Source: Rhodobacterales bacterium HKCCA1288
GTDB taxonomy: Bacteria > Pseudomonadota > Alphaproteobacteria > Rhodobacterales > Rhodobacteraceae
Direction: 5' to 3'
Length of the DNA: 64,000 bases
Assembly (NCBI GenBank): GCA_015693905.1
Contig: CP065161.1
Span: 558,001-622,000 of the forward strand
Part shown: piece by piece, positions 26,365 through 35,821 of the stretch
Layout: each line of letters begins with the position of its first letter
Position numbering within the stretch: the stretch's first letter is position 1
The notes under the pieces: generated by a model
What the model was told of the DNA's origin: nothing
The model's input: only the letters and a program-made list of their open reading frames with translations
Database searches by the model: none
Translations under genes and position numbers: made by a program

Positions 26365-27393
26365 TCATGGGAAAAGCGCGAGGTTTTCTAACCCTTGCTT
26401 TTCGTCAAACCCAAGCATCAGATTGGCGTTTTGCATCGCTTGACCCGATGACCCTTTGCACAGGTTATCAAGCGCGGCAAAAACAATCGCGCGGCCCGCG
26501 CGCCGATCTTTTGCCACCCCTATATAGGCATGGTTCGAGCCACGCACATCATGCGTTGACGGGGCTGCGCCAAAGGGTAGCACATGCACAAAAGGCTCGG
26601 ATGCATAAGTTTCGGCCAATGTGTCGTAAATCGCCTCAGCCTCGCCCTTGACATAGACCGTAGCCAAGATCCCGCGGTTAAACGGGGCGAGATGGGGGGT
26701 GAATTGCACCTCAACCTTGCGCCCTGCGAGGGCCGAAAATTCTTGATCAAATTCCCCCAAATGGCGATGTGTGCCGCCCACCCCATAGGGGTTTGTGCCT
26801 TCGGAAAGTTCGGCATGAAGCAGGTTTTCTTTTAGGCTACGCCCTGCCCCCGACACGCCAACCACCATGTTGATGATGATCTCATCAAGATCAATCAGCC
26901 CTGCCGAAATCAAAGGCCGCAAGGCATATTGCCCCGTGGCCGCGTTGCAGCCTGTGCCTGCGACAAGGCGCGCCGCTGATATTTCATCGCGGTAAAATTC
27001 GGTCAGGCCATAGATCGCTTCGGCCTGCAATTCTGGGGCGGCATGGGGTTGGCCATACCATTTTTCATAGGCCACAGGATCGCGCAGACGAAAATCCGCG
27101 GAGAGATCCACAATTTTCAAATCGCGCGGCAGGTCTTTGATCACCGCCTGCGAGGTCGCATGGGGCAGCGCGCAAAAGGCCAGATCAATATTCGTGAAAT
27201 CAATGTCTTCGATTTTCTGAAGAACGGGCAAATCTAAGTGGCGCAAAAAGGGAAACACATCCCCCATCGCCATACCCGCCTTGCGCTCGCCTGACAGGGC
27301 CAGGATGCGCATGCCCCCATGCCCATGGATCAGCCGCACCAATTCCGCGCCCGTATATCCAGAGGCCCCTAGGATCGCGATATTCTTTGTCAT
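26365..27393 (-). CDS. argC: N-acetyl-gamma-glutamyl-phosphate reductase
   Basis: NADPH-dependent step of arginine biosynthesis. The 342 residues have nucleotide-binding [10 protein letters not shown] (9-18) and catalytic Cys 149 in [12 protein letters not shown]. The conserved GVSGAGRS and EQEF-type histidine region ([15 protein letters not shown]) are also visible. Start chosen at ATG 27393, with AGAGATGGA upstream; in-frame starts up to 27438 add only unrelated residues. The next upstream gene is murI, with a short overlap to the longer frame, so argC and ccmE may be read from the murI transcript. Confidence 0.95.
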   Translation of the reverse strand: MTKNIAILGASGYTGAELVRLIHGHGGMRILALSGERKAGMAMGDVFPFLRHLDLPVLQKIEDIDFTNIDLAFCALPHATSQAVIKDLPRDLKIVDLSADFRLRDPVAYEKWYGQPHAAPELQAEAIYGLTEFYRDEISAARLVAGTGCNAATGQYALRPLISAGLIDLDEIIINMVVGVSGAGRSLKENLLHAELSEGTNPYGVGGTHRHLGEFDQEFSALAGRKVEVQFTPHLAPFNRGILATVYVKGEAEAIYDTLAETYASEPFVHVLPFGAAPSTHDVRGSNHAYIGVAKDRRAGRAIVFAALDNLCKGSSGQAMQNANLMLGFDEKQGLENLALFP

Positions 27394-27403
27394 TCCATCT
27401 CTT

Positions 27404-28231
27404 TCATGCATCAGGAAGCTCTGCCTGTTCAAAGGCAATCTTGCGGCGCAAAAACTGTGTGGCCTTATTCGATACTTTTTGCGGGTCGCCTGTTGTCAAA
27501 AACTTCGTCACGGCCCCCGCACCGACCATTTCAGGGCGGCGGGTCAGATAATCGGCCAGACTTTCGGCAACCAGATTGGGCTGGCTGTATACGGCCACAT
27601 CAGGGCCAAGGGCACTGCGGAAATGCTCTTCAACCAGCGGGTAGTGGGTGCAGCCCAAAATGGCCGCCTCGGGGCGCGGCATACGGCGCAAAAGCGCCTC
27701 AACATGGCTACGCACCATCGCCTCGGCCAAGATCATATCGCCCATCTCAATCGCATCCACCAAGCCGCCGCAGGGCTGTGCTTCGACATCAACGCCAATG
27801 GCGCGAAAGGCCAATTCACGTTGAAACGCGCGGCTTGAGACAGTTGCAGGCGTAGCAAAAAGCGCCACATGTTTTACCGCAACTTCGCGGGGGGGCGAGT
27901 TATCCCCCCACTGCCGCTCGGTCAGCGCCTCAATCAGGGGCACAAACACGCCAAGGACGCGCTTGTCTTTCGGAACCCACCCCTCCTGCATGCGCCGCAA
28001 CGCGGCAGCAGAGGCGGTGTTACAGGCTAAAATCACCAGATCACAGCCTTGATCAAACAGGCATTGCACCCCGCGCGTGGTCAGGTGGTAGATATCTTCT
28101 GCATCCCGCACTCCATAGGGCGTGTGCGCGTTATCGCCGAAATATACCAATGGCAAATCGGGCAATCGCCGCGTGACCGCATCCAACACTGTCAGCCCGC
28201 CAAGGCCTGAGTCAAATATGCCGACCGCCAT
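27404..28231 (-). CDS. murI: Glutamate racemase
   Basis: Makes D-glutamate for peptidoglycan. From the ATG at 28231 (AGGCAGGAAG upstream) the product has 275 residues. The opening [12 protein letters not shown] and the two catalytic cysteines in ILACNTASA and LGCTHYPL are all present, as is the paired substrate motif [12 protein letters not shown] start 15 bases earlier (28246) is possible. The gene begins inside the tail of the upstream acyltransferase gene (20-bp overlap), indicating one operon with it and the agmatinase-family gene. Confidence 0.95.
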   Translation of the reverse strand: MAVGIFDSGLGGLTVLDAVTRRLPDLPLVYFGDNAHTPYGVRDAEDIYHLTTRGVQCLFDQGCDLVILACNTASAAALRRMQEGWVPKDKRVLGVFVPLIEALTERQWGDNSPPREVAVKHVALFATPATVSSRAFQRELAFRAIGVDVEAQPCGGLVDAIEMGDMILAEAMVRSHVEALLRRMPRPEAAILGCTHYPLVEEHFRSALGPDVAVYSQPNLVAESLADYLTRRPEMVGAGAVTKFLTTGDPQKVSNKATQFLRRKIAFEQAELPDA

Positions 28232-29150
28232 CTTCCTGCCTTTCATGCCGCTTGGCGAGACGCTTTTGATCAAATTCAAACCCGCGCAGGCGGGGGTCAA
28301 TCGGCGTTTGGCTCAAGCGATAGGTTTCGCTGCGTAGAAAATCCATCAATGCGGGCGGATTGTCCAGATGAGCTGCCATATCTTGCCGCGAAATTGGCCT
28401 GCCCACGGTCACGTCAAGCGGCACTTTCATCCGTTTGCGAAATTCACGGATCAGCAACCCCATGCGCAAGGTGACATGGATATGGCTCATGATCTGGAAA
28501 AGACGCGAATTCTGCCCTTCAAAGAAAATCGGGATCACGGTTGCCCCTGAACGCGCGACCATGCGCGCGGTAAAGACTCGCCAATCTGGATCCATCGGAA
28601 CGCCAAAGGGCTTGGCCGCAGTCGAAACTGTGCCGCCAGGAAAAATGCCAATCGCGCCCCCTTGATCGAGATAGGAAAACGCGGCCTTACGTGTGGTGAT
28701 GTTTTGCGCAACCGCCTCTTTGGTTTCATCGAAGGAGACGGGCAAAATGATCCGCTCAAGATCGGGGGCCTTGCGGAAAATTTGATGCGCGAGAATGCGA
28801 AAATCCCCGCCACGGCGCTGCGATAAGATATGCCCCATAATCAACCCATCCAAAATACCAAACGGATGGTTCGCAATCAAAATCAGTGGCCCCGCCTCGG
28901 GAATGCCCTCTAGCCCTGCCCCGTGATAATTGATCTTCAGGCCGTAGCGATCGCACATCACCTGCCAAAAATCATGACCTGCCGCCACTTGATCCTCATA
29001 GCCTTCGGCACGGCGGATCAAGGACAGGCGCCCTGTCGTGTTTTCCAACAGACGTATCACCGCACGCCCCATTCGGGTCTGCGCCGAGGTCGCATAGGTG
29101 ATATCACGCGCCACCTGATAGCGCTTTAATTTGCGGGGATGTTCTGTCAT
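28212..29150 (-). CDS. Lysophospholipid acyltransferase-family protein (PlsC/OlsA-like)
   Basis: Acyltransferase of the PlsC superfamily, probably membrane-associated and transferring acyl chains to a lysolipid. The 312 residues carry the catalytic block [10 protein letters not shown] (about residues 89-98) and the glycerophosphate-type block FPGGTVS near 172. The NHPFG form is typical of the hemolysin/OlsA-type subgroup that makes ornithine lipids or related lipids, so an OlsA-like role is possible. No olsB is adjacent, so the acceptor is open. The start overlaps the agmatinase stop (ATGA). Confidence 0.82.
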   Translation of the reverse strand: MTEHPRKLKRYQVARDITYATSAQTRMGRAVIRLLENTTGRLSLIRRAEGYEDQVAAGHDFWQVMCDRYGLKINYHGAGLEGIPEAGPLILIANHPFGILDGLIMGHILSQRRGGDFRILAHQIFRKAPDLERIILPVSFDETKEAVAQNITTRKAAFSYLDQGGAIGIFPGGTVSTAAKPFGVPMDPDWRVFTARMVARSGATVIPIFFEGQNSRLFQIMSHIHVTLRMGLLIREFRKRMKVPLDVTVGRPISRQDMAAHLDNPPALMDFLRSETYRLSQTPIDPRLRGFEFDQKRLAKRHERQEDGGRHI

Positions 29151-30118
29151 CCATGCCCCCGCTTCGGCCAACCCCAAAGGCAGATCAGCTCTAGCGCAAC
29201 ATGGGCGGCAGCCACCGCCGTGATCTCGCCCGTGTCATAGGGGGGGGACACCTCAACCACATCGCCGCCGATTAGGTTAATCCCCGCCAATCCGCGCAGG
29301 ATCAGGGCCACCTCACGGCTGCTCAAGCCCCCCCAGACGGGCGTGCCTGTTCCAGGGGCATGGGCCGGATCAAGCGCATCAATATCAAAGGAAAGATAGA
29401 CAGGCGCATCACCAAGCCGCGTGCGAATTGCTGAAATCACATCCGCCACACCGCGCCGCGCCACATCTTGGGCACTGATGATCTCGATGCCAAGATTGTC
29501 GTCCACCACTGTGCGGATACCCACATGGATTGACCGCTGAACATCAATCAAACCTTCCTTCACCGCCTTGTAGCAGAAGGTTCCATGATCCACCCGCGCA
29601 GGCGCATCATCAGGCCATGTGTCGGTATGGGCATCAAATTGCAGCAGCGCCACGGGCCCGAATTTGGCCACATGGGCGCGCAAAATCGGCAGGGTGATCG
29701 AATGATCTCCGCCCAAGCTAATCACATTCGCCCCTTGCGCCAAAATGCCTGCGATATGCGCCTCAATTGCGGCGGGCGTCTGCGCGGGTTGCGCATAATC
29801 CAGTGCCATATCGCCGTAATCGGCGATCGCAAATTCCTCAAGCGGCGAGAAACCATCCCACCCAAAGGGCGGATCAAAAGGTTGCAAACTTGAGGCGGCG
29901 CGGATGGCGCGCGGGCCAAATCGGGTGCCTGCGCGATGCGTCACCGCCTGATCAAAGGGAATGCCTGTAATAGCCAGGTCCACCCCCGATAGGTCTTTAG
30001 ACAGTTTGCGGCGCAAAAAAGAAGGCACCCCAGAAAACGCATTCTCAAACGCAAGCCCTTTGAACGATCCCGCCGTAATGGCCAGATCAATTTGGCTTTT
30101 GGCATCTTCCAGCGCCAT
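29147..30118 (-). CDS. speB: Agmatinase/ureohydrolase family protein
   Basis: Manganese-dependent ureohydrolase, most likely hydrolysing agmatine to putrescine and urea. The 323 residues show all metal-ligand blocks: GGDHSIT (His), FDAHTDTW (Asp/His/Asp) and SFDIDALDPA (Asp/Asp). The ureohydrolase signature near the C terminus (GTGTPVWGGLSSRE) is also present. Guanidinobutyrase or another guanidino-acid hydrolase cannot be excluded from sequence alone. It is first in a minus-strand run with the acyltransferase and murI, and divergent from the flavin reductase gene. Confidence 0.88.
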   Translation of the reverse strand: MALEDAKSQIDLAITAGSFKGLAFENAFSGVPSFLRRKLSKDLSGVDLAITGIPFDQAVTHRAGTRFGPRAIRAASSLQPFDPPFGWDGFSPLEEFAIADYGDMALDYAQPAQTPAAIEAHIAGILAQGANVISLGGDHSITLPILRAHVAKFGPVALLQFDAHTDTWPDDAPARVDHGTFCYKAVKEGLIDVQRSIHVGIRTVVDDNLGIEIISAQDVARRGVADVISAIRTRLGDAPVYLSFDIDALDPAHAPGTGTPVWGGLSSREVALILRGLAGINLIGGDVVEVSPPYDTGEITAVAAAHVALELICLWGWPKRGHG

Positions 30119-30254
30119 TTTGCGCCTCTCCCTTACTGTCCTTGATCCGTTCTGTTCCAGCTTTGGGAAAAACTCAAGCCAAACCCGCCACGGCGACTGG
30201 CCTCAAGGGTGAAATTCGACTAGATCTACCCCAAAGATCAAAAAGGATGGGCAG

Positions 30255-30782
30255 ATGACCGAGCAGACCGATAAATTGCGCCAAGATTTTATTGACGCGA
30301 TGAGCCTTTGCGCGAATTCCGTCTGCGTGGTCAGCACCGATGGTGTTGCAGGTTTGGGCGGCTTGACCGTCTCAGCCATGAGTTCTGTTTCTGCAGACCC
30401 AGACACCCAAGCCGATGGCCCAACCATGTTGATTTGCGTTCATGCCAATTCGACATCGCTGCCCGTCATTCTGGAAAATGGCGTATTTTGCATCAATATC
30501 CTCGGCCAAGGATCTGATAAGATAGCAGAAATTTTTGCAGGCCGGCATGGCCTCACAGGGGCTGCGCGCTTTGACGGGGTGGCCTATGCCCCGCTTGCCA
30601 CGGGTGCGCCTGTTTTCTCAGATGCTTTGGCCGCCTTTGATTGCAGCATATTAAAATCAGACACCATCGGGACGCATCATGTGATTTTCGGCGTGGTGCG
30701 CGCCGTGACCCTCTCCGATCAGACCGAGCCGCTGATTTACCACAAACGCCGCTTTCGCGCCCTTGCGCCGGAAACCAAATAA
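30255..30782 (+). CDS. Flavin reductase-family protein
   Basis: FMN-binding split-barrel protein of 175 residues that would reduce flavin with NAD(P)H for a partner monooxygenase. Family features include NSVCVVSTDGVAGLGGLTVSA near the N terminus, PTMLICVHANST (about 57-68) and NGVFCINILG (about 75-84), and the closing LIYHKRRFRAL. No oxygenase component lies beside it, so its role may be general flavin reduction. AAAAGGATGGG precedes the ATG. It is followed 12 nt later by mazG, probably in the same transcript. Confidence 0.85.
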   Translation: MTEQTDKLRQDFIDAMSLCANSVCVVSTDGVAGLGGLTVSAMSSVSADPDTQADGPTMLICVHANSTSLPVILENGVFCINILGQGSDKIAEIFAGRHGLTGAARFDGVAYAPLATGAPVFSDALAAFDCSILKSDTIGTHHVIFGVVRAVTLSDQTEPLIYHKRRFRALAPETK

Positions 30783-30793
30783 AGGGATGCGCC

Positions 30794-31606
30794 ATGTATG
30801 ATCGTGATCTGATTGAAAATGGCGGCGGTTCTATGGCCCGCCTTCTAGAGATCATGCGCGCCTTGCGCGACCCAGAGGCGGGCTGCCCTTGGGATATCGA
30901 GCAAGATTTCGACAGTATTGCCCCCTACACGATTGAGGAGGCCTATGAGGTGGCCGATGCAATTTCGCGCCGTTCATGGGGCGAATTGCGCGGCGAATTG
31001 GGGGATCTGGTTCTGCAATCGGTCTATCATGCGCAAATGGCGGAAGAAGCGGGATATTTCACCTTTGACGATGTTCTGCACGACATTTCCGACAAGATGG
31101 TCGCGCGCCACCCACATGTGTTTGGTGCAGAAAATCGCGACAAATCCGCAGACCAACAGGTCGAAGATTGGGAAAAGATCAAGGCCCGCGAGCGCGCCGC
31201 CCGTGCGAAAACGGGGGTTTTGGCCGATGTTGCACTCGGCTTGCCCGCCTTGATGCGGGCGGAAAAACTACAAAAACGGGCAGCACGCGTGGGGTTTGAT
31301 TGGCCACAGATAGATCAGGTGATCGATAAAATCGCCGAAGAATCCGCTGAATTGGCCGAGGCGCGCGCGACCCTCCCCCAAGAGAAAATTGCAGAAGAAA
31401 TGGGGGATTTGCTGTTTGTGATGGCCAATCTGGCGCGCCATCTCAAGGTAGACCCTGAAACGGCCTTGCGCAAAGCGAATGAAAAATTCACCCGCCGTTT
31501 CAATTATATAGAAAACGAACTTCGGGCTGTTGGTCGCAGCGCAGATCAGTCCAACCTCGAAGAGATGGAAGCCCTGTGGCAAGAGGCCAAGACCAAGGGG
31601 CTGTAA
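30794..31606 (+). CDS. mazG: Nucleoside triphosphate pyrophosphohydrolase MazG
   Basis: House-cleaning enzyme hydrolysing (d)NTPs to monophosphates. From the ATG at 30794 (AAAGGGA upstream) the 270 residues contain two tandem MazG domains. The first has GCPWDIEQDFDSIAPYTIEE and EEAYEVADAI (about 25-60). The second, near 165-225, has EESAELAEA and EEMGDLLFVMANLARHL. The length matches E. coli MazG. The frame extension upstream overlaps the flavin reductase and is rejected. Confidence 0.95.
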   Translation: MYDRDLIENGGGSMARLLEIMRALRDPEAGCPWDIEQDFDSIAPYTIEEAYEVADAISRRSWGELRGELGDLVLQSVYHAQMAEEAGYFTFDDVLHDISDKMVARHPHVFGAENRDKSADQQVEDWEKIKARERAARAKTGVLADVALGLPALMRAEKLQKRAARVGFDWPQIDQVIDKIAEESAELAEARATLPQEKIAEEMGDLLFVMANLARHLKVDPETALRKANEKFTRRFNYIENELRAVGRSADQSNLEEMEALWQEAKTKGL

Positions 31607-31693
31607 CGCCGCCATCTTGCCAAGCCTGTGATTTTGGCTACCTTCCTGCCTTGGCGCGATTTTGGGGCGCCTAACCTAGGAAAGCGTGCACTG

Positions 31694-32590
31694 ATGAGCC
31701 AAGCAAACCAACAGCGCCCCGCATTGGCGGCGCTCTGGATGACAGGGGCAATTGTCGCCTTTACCCTAATGGCCATCGCAGGGCGCGCTGTCTCCTTTGA
31801 ATTGGACACATTCGAGATCATGACCTATCGCTCGGCTGTGGGGGTTGTGGTGGTTGCGATCCTTGCCACTGTCTTTGGCAAATGGAGTGAGGTCAAACGC
31901 GACAAGCTGCCGATGCATATGGGGCGCAATATCTTTCATTTTGCGGGGCAAAATCTGTGGTTTTACGCGATCACTGTGATCCCACTTGCGCAGGTCTTCG
32001 CGCTTGAATTCACCTCGCCGCTTTGGGTCATGCTTTTGGCTGCCCTGTTTTTGGGCGAGCATTTGACGCGGCTCAAGCTATTTGTCGCGGTTGTGGGGTT
32101 CATCGGCATCCTCCTTGTCGTGCGCCCTTGGGTGGCGCCCCCCTCTGCGGGAATGATCATTGCCGCAGCGGCGGCGCTTTGTTTTGCCAGCACCGCGATT
32201 TTCACCAAGCGCCTGACGCAGAGCCAAACCATCACCTGCATCATGTTTTACCTCACCATCATGCAACTGGTCTTTGGACTGGTGTGCAGCCTTGCCGATG
32301 GGGATATGGCCTTGCCGACAGGGGACAATGTGGCGTGGATTGTTTTGATCGGCTTTGCGGGGCTCGTGGCGCATTTTTGCCTGACATCCGCCCTCAGTGT
32401 CGCGCCCGCCTCGGTGGTGATGCCACTGGATTTTGTGCGCCTGCCTGTGATTGCCCTGATTGGGGTCATGCTCTATGCCGAACCCCTTGACGCCATGGTT
32501 CTTTTGGGGGCAGCCCTTATTTTCGGGGCGAATTACCTCAATATTACAGGCGCCGCGCGGCTAGAACGCCGCAATTCCGCCATCAGCTAA
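31694..32590 (+). CDS. DMT-superfamily transporter (EamA family)
   Basis: Inner-membrane exporter of the drug/metabolite superfamily, with two EamA repeats and about ten hydrophobic helices in 298 residues. Repeat one spans about 12-145, with the membrane motif FALEFTSPLWVMLLAALFLGE. Repeat two spans about 155-290, with SALSVAPASVVMPLDFVRLP. The substrate is unknown; relatives export amino acids or nucleosides. I prefer the ATG at 31694 (AGGAAAG upstream) over an in-frame start at 31628. It stands alone between mazG and the FadL-like gene. Confidence 0.85.
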   Translation: MSQANQQRPALAALWMTGAIVAFTLMAIAGRAVSFELDTFEIMTYRSAVGVVVVAILATVFGKWSEVKRDKLPMHMGRNIFHFAGQNLWFYAITVIPLAQVFALEFTSPLWVMLLAALFLGEHLTRLKLFVAVVGFIGILLVVRPWVAPPSAGMIIAAAAALCFASTAIFTKRLTQSQTITCIMFYLTIMQLVFGLVCSLADGDMALPTGDNVAWIVLIGFAGLVAHFCLTSALSVAPASVVMPLDFVRLPVIALIGVMLYAEPLDAMVLLGAALIFGANYLNITGAARLERRNSAIS

Positions 32591-32642
32591 ATGTAACTTT
32601 TTAGGCATTTTTTATATATACAAGAAGGGTGTGCTTGCGCTT

Positions 32643-32665
32643 AATGATCACCAAGGGGGATCATT
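32643..32665 (+). promoter_or_regulatory. Leader hairpin AATGATC-N9-GATCATT before the FadL-like gene
   Basis: A perfect 7-bp inverted repeat with a nine-base loop. It lies 19 bp before the FadL-like ATG and directly upstream of the strong AGGAGGGA ribosome site. A stem this close could affect translation or serve as an operator. A TATATA element lies upstream near 32611-32620. Confidence 0.4.
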
Positions 32666-32683
32666 GTAGGAGGGACACCCATC

Positions 32684-33817
32684 ATGACCCGTAAGCGTTG
32701 GTTGCTTGCACCCGTTTATTCACTTTTATGCAGCCTTTGCATTGGCCAAGTCGCCTATGCAGGGGGCCTAGATCAAACCACATTCTCACCGCTCATCCTG
32801 TTCGAGGATGGCGGTTATGCCGAAATCAGCGCACAGCGCCGCGATATTACAGTGTCAGGCGCACTTGTCGCCGCGCCAAACGTGGGCGCACAAAATGTCC
32901 TGCAAAACCGCACCACGCTGAATTTGGGATATAAGCAAGATTTGGGTGATCGCATGGGCGTGGCCTTGCAAATCACCACCCCCTATGCTGCCAACACCGC
33001 CTATACTGCGGCGGGCTATCCGCTGAACGGCACCACTGCCACATTGGAAAGCCGTGCGATCACGGCGCTTTTATCCTATGACATCGGCCAAAACGCCTTT
33101 GCTTATGGTGGTCTGCGCCTGTTGCAATCGGATGGTGATATTTACGTTTCGCTGAATGCAGGCTTGCCGAATGTCTTTTCCTACCGCTTTGATGGCGAAA
33201 GCGATACAGGCCTTGGCTATGTTCTGGGGCTTGCCTATAGCCGCCCTGAATTCGGCACCCGTCTGGCCCTTAGCTATACCAGCCCGATTGATTTGACGTT
33301 TTCAGGCCAAGAGGGGCGGGTATTGGGCGCGGCAGGCGCGACCCCTGCCCTCAGCGACACGCGGTTTGGCGTTGAGATGCCCGCAACCCTCAGCCTTGAT
33401 TTTCAACAGGGCATTGCGACCAACACCGCCCTTTTTGGCCGCATTCAACAAAGCCGTTGGGGGGGATTTGAGATCAGGCCAAACCTCTATCCCGCAGGTG
33501 CATTGGTCACCTATCGCGATGATGTCATGCGCTATGATTTGGGCGTCAAGCATCGCCTAAGTGAGGCATGGGGTATATCGGCCCTGTATTCGCAAGAACC
33601 GCAAACGGGCGGCCTATCAAGCAACCTTGCCCCTGTTGATGGCCTATGCGGCTTCACGCTTGGGGCCGAATATACACGCGGCGGCGCGGCCATCGGCTTT
33701 GCCCTCTCTGAGGTGCGATTTGACAACACAACAACGGGGCTTGGAACCACGCCCTTTGCGCGGTTCAACGGAAACAGGGCAAGGCTTGTCACGATCCGTC
33801 TCAGCCATCGCTTTTAA
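32684..33817 (+). CDS. Outer membrane FadL/OmpP1-like transport protein
   Basis: Outer-membrane beta-barrel probably taking up hydrophobic compounds. The 377 residues have a signal peptide (basic start MTRKRW, hydrophobic core, cleavage after AYA near residue 26) and alternating-hydrophobicity strands. The sequence ends in SHRF; a terminal aromatic is typical of barrels assembled by BamA. The internal layout, including a conserved ALSYTSPIDLTF strand, matches FadL/OmpP1/TodX-like proteins. The specific substrate is unknown. It has a very strong ribosome site (AGGAGGGA). Confidence 0.78.
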   Translation: MTRKRWLLAPVYSLLCSLCIGQVAYAGGLDQTTFSPLILFEDGGYAEISAQRRDITVSGALVAAPNVGAQNVLQNRTTLNLGYKQDLGDRMGVALQITTPYAANTAYTAAGYPLNGTTATLESRAITALLSYDIGQNAFAYGGLRLLQSDGDIYVSLNAGLPNVFSYRFDGESDTGLGYVLGLAYSRPEFGTRLALSYTSPIDLTFSGQEGRVLGAAGATPALSDTRFGVEMPATLSLDFQQGIATNTALFGRIQQSRWGGFEIRPNLYPAGALVTYRDDVMRYDLGVKHRLSEAWGISALYSQEPQTGGLSSNLAPVDGLCGFTLGAEYTRGGAAIGFALSEVRFDNTTTGLGTTPFARFNGNRARLVTIRLSHRF

Positions 33818-33903
33818 GGCGGCGCGCAAAATCGCCATTGGAATTTGGCAGGTTTTCGGGATAGACCTGCCAAAACAAGGCTTTGGCAAAGGCGGCAGGC
33901 CCT

Positions 33904-34782
33904 ATGGAAATGCTTTATAAATCCGCAAGCGATTGGCGTGCAGCGGCGCAAAAACAGGTTCTTTTTTTCGGGATGTCAGGCCTTGGCAAGACACGGCTTG
34001 CCAATTTGCTACGCGATGCAGGGGATTGGTTCCACTATTCCATCGATTACCGCATTGGCACCGCCTATATGGGCGAGCATATTGTCGACAATCTCAAACG
34101 TCAGGCAATGCAAGTGCCGTTTCTGGCAGATTTGCTGAAGTCGGATTCGATTTATATCGGTTCGAACATCACGTTTAACAATCTCGCGCCGCTCTCTACC
34201 TTCCTTGGAAAACCTGGTGATCCTGCCAAGGGAGGGGTCGGGTTTGACGAATATATGCGCCGTCAGGCGCTGCATCGGCGCGCTGAGATCAACGCCCTTT
34301 TGGACACGCCCAGCTTTATCATCCGCGCGCGCGACCTTTATGGATATGCCAATTTCGTCTGCGACACCGGCGGCTCTATTTGCGAGGTGGTTGACCCCAA
34401 TGACCCGCAAGACGAGGTGCTGCGCACGCTTGCGCAAAATTGCCTGATGATTTGGATTGAAGGCAGCGAAGATCATACTGAGGAATTGATCCGCCGCTTC
34501 ACCCGTGCGCCAAAGCCCATGTATTACCAACCGCAATTTCTGAACGCGCGATGGGCTGACTATCTGGCAGAAACAGGGCTGTCGCCCGATGCGGTCAATC
34601 CAGATGACTTTATCCGAAACACCTACGCGGCGGCCTTGCATCATCGCGCGCCGCTCTATCGCGACATGGCGAAAAACTGGGGCCTGAGGGTCAGCGCCGA
34701 AGATGTGGCGCGTGTGTCCGATGCCCAAGATGTGATTGATTTGATCGCCTCTGCCCTTGAGGCGCGCGGCGAGATCACCTAA
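33904..34782 (+). CDS. P-loop ATPase of unknown function
   Basis: A 292-residue cytoplasmic protein with an N-terminal Walker A motif, [15 protein letters not shown] (about 22-36). There is a plausible second metal/nucleotide site in [26 protein letters not shown] (two stretches around 140-165). A repeated aromatic pattern ([15 protein letters not shown]) lies near 205-220. I do not recognise a characterised family; related sequences in Rhodobacterales are, to my memory, annotated simply as ATPase. ATG 33904 is preferred over an upstream TTG at 33883. It is followed 34 bp later by metA. Confidence 0.65.
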   Translation: MEMLYKSASDWRAAAQKQVLFFGMSGLGKTRLANLLRDAGDWFHYSIDYRIGTAYMGEHIVDNLKRQAMQVPFLADLLKSDSIYIGSNITFNNLAPLSTFLGKPGDPAKGGVGFDEYMRRQALHRRAEINALLDTPSFIIRARDLYGYANFVCDTGGSICEVVDPNDPQDEVLRTLAQNCLMIWIEGSEDHTEELIRRFTRAPKPMYYQPQFLNARWADYLAETGLSPDAVNPDDFIRNTYAAALHHRAPLYRDMAKNWGLRVSAEDVARVSDAQDVIDLIASALEARGEIT

Positions 34783-34816
34783 ATCCCCTGCTCGCGCTGA
34801 AGATACGGATCAACAA

Positions 34817-35764
34817 ATGCCGATAACCCTGCCAACCAGCCTGCCTGCATTCTCCATCCTTCGGGATGAGGGGGTGATGGTCATGGGGCGCAGCGCGGCA
34901 GAAAGCCAAGATATTCGGCCATTGAAAATTGGGCTTTTGAACCTGATGCCCAAGAAAATTCAGACCGAGACGCAATTTGCCCGCCTGATTGGCGCATCGC
35001 CGTTGCAGACGGAATTTTCGCTGATCCGTATGAGCGAACATGAAACCAAGAACACCGCCGCAGAACATATGGCCGAATTTTATCAGCCATTTCGTGATGT
35101 GCGCGACCAAAAATTTGATGGCCTAATCATCACAGGCGCGCCGATTGAGCATCTGGATTTCGAAGATGTGACCTATTGGTCCGAGCTGTGCGAAATCTTC
35201 GAATGGACGCAAACCAATGTCCATTCCACCTTTGGCATTTGCTGGGGCGGGATGGCGATGATCAATTATTTCCACGGCGTCAAAAAACATATGCTGCCCG
35301 CAAAGCAATTCGGGTGCTATCGGCATCGCAATCTGCAATCAGACAGTCCCTATTTGCGGGGGTTCTCCGATGATTTGGTGATGCCCGTCAGCCGTTGGAC
35401 GGAAATGCGCCGCCCCGAGATCGAGGCCGCGGGTCTGCCCGTTTTGCTCGACAGTCCCGAGGTTGGCCCTGCCTTGGTCGAAGATAGCGCACATCGCGCG
35501 CTCTATATTTTCAATCATCTTGAATATGATAGCACCACCTTGGCCGAAGAATATCAACGTGATCTGGGCAATGTGCAGGTGGACGGGGCCAGTATCGCCC
35601 TGCCCGTCAATTACTTCCCTCACGATGATCCAAGCCAAAAGCCACTCAACCGCTGGCGCAGCCATGCCCATCTTCTATTCGGCAATTGGATCTCGGAAAT
35701 CTATCTGACGACACCCTTTGATATGGCGCGCATTGGTCAAGACAGCACCGATCTGCGGCGGTGA
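34817..35764 (+). CDS. metA: Homoserine O-acyltransferase MetA, predicted acetyl-CoA-specific
   Basis: First committed step of methionine synthesis from homoserine. The 315-residue glutamine-amidotransferase-like fold has catalytic Cys 142 (GICWGG) and the histidine motif GCYRHRNL near 173-180. The specificity position, residue 111 in GAPIEHLDF, is glutamate. In the published MetA work glutamate here goes with acetyl-CoA and glycine (as in E. coli) with succinyl-CoA, so I predict an O-acetyltransferase. ATG 34817 is chosen; the ribosome site is weak. It lies between the P-loop ATPase and ppk2. Confidence 0.93.
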   Translation: MPITLPTSLPAFSILRDEGVMVMGRSAAESQDIRPLKIGLLNLMPKKIQTETQFARLIGASPLQTEFSLIRMSEHETKNTAAEHMAEFYQPFRDVRDQKFDGLIITGAPIEHLDFEDVTYWSELCEIFEWTQTNVHSTFGICWGGMAMINYFHGVKKHMLPAKQFGCYRHRNLQSDSPYLRGFSDDLVMPVSRWTEMRRPEIEAAGLPVLLDSPEVGPALVEDSAHRALYIFNHLEYDSTTLAEEYQRDLGNVQVDGASIALPVNYFPHDDPSQKPLNRWRSHAHLLFGNWISEIYLTTPFDMARIGQDSTDLRR

Positions 35765-35796
35765 TAGACGGGCGCAAGATGCGTCCCTATATTCAC

Positions 35797-35812
35797 CCCA
35801 GTCTGCACTGGG
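35797..35812 (+). repeat. Short perfect hairpin before ppk2
   Basis: CCCAGT (35797-35802) and ACTGGG (35807-35812) pair perfectly around the loop CTGC, ten bases before the ppk2 ATG and overlapping the expected ribosome-binding region. It might modulate initiation. Read directly; the role is unknown. Confidence 0.35.
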
Positions 35813-35821
35813 AAATTGGCC

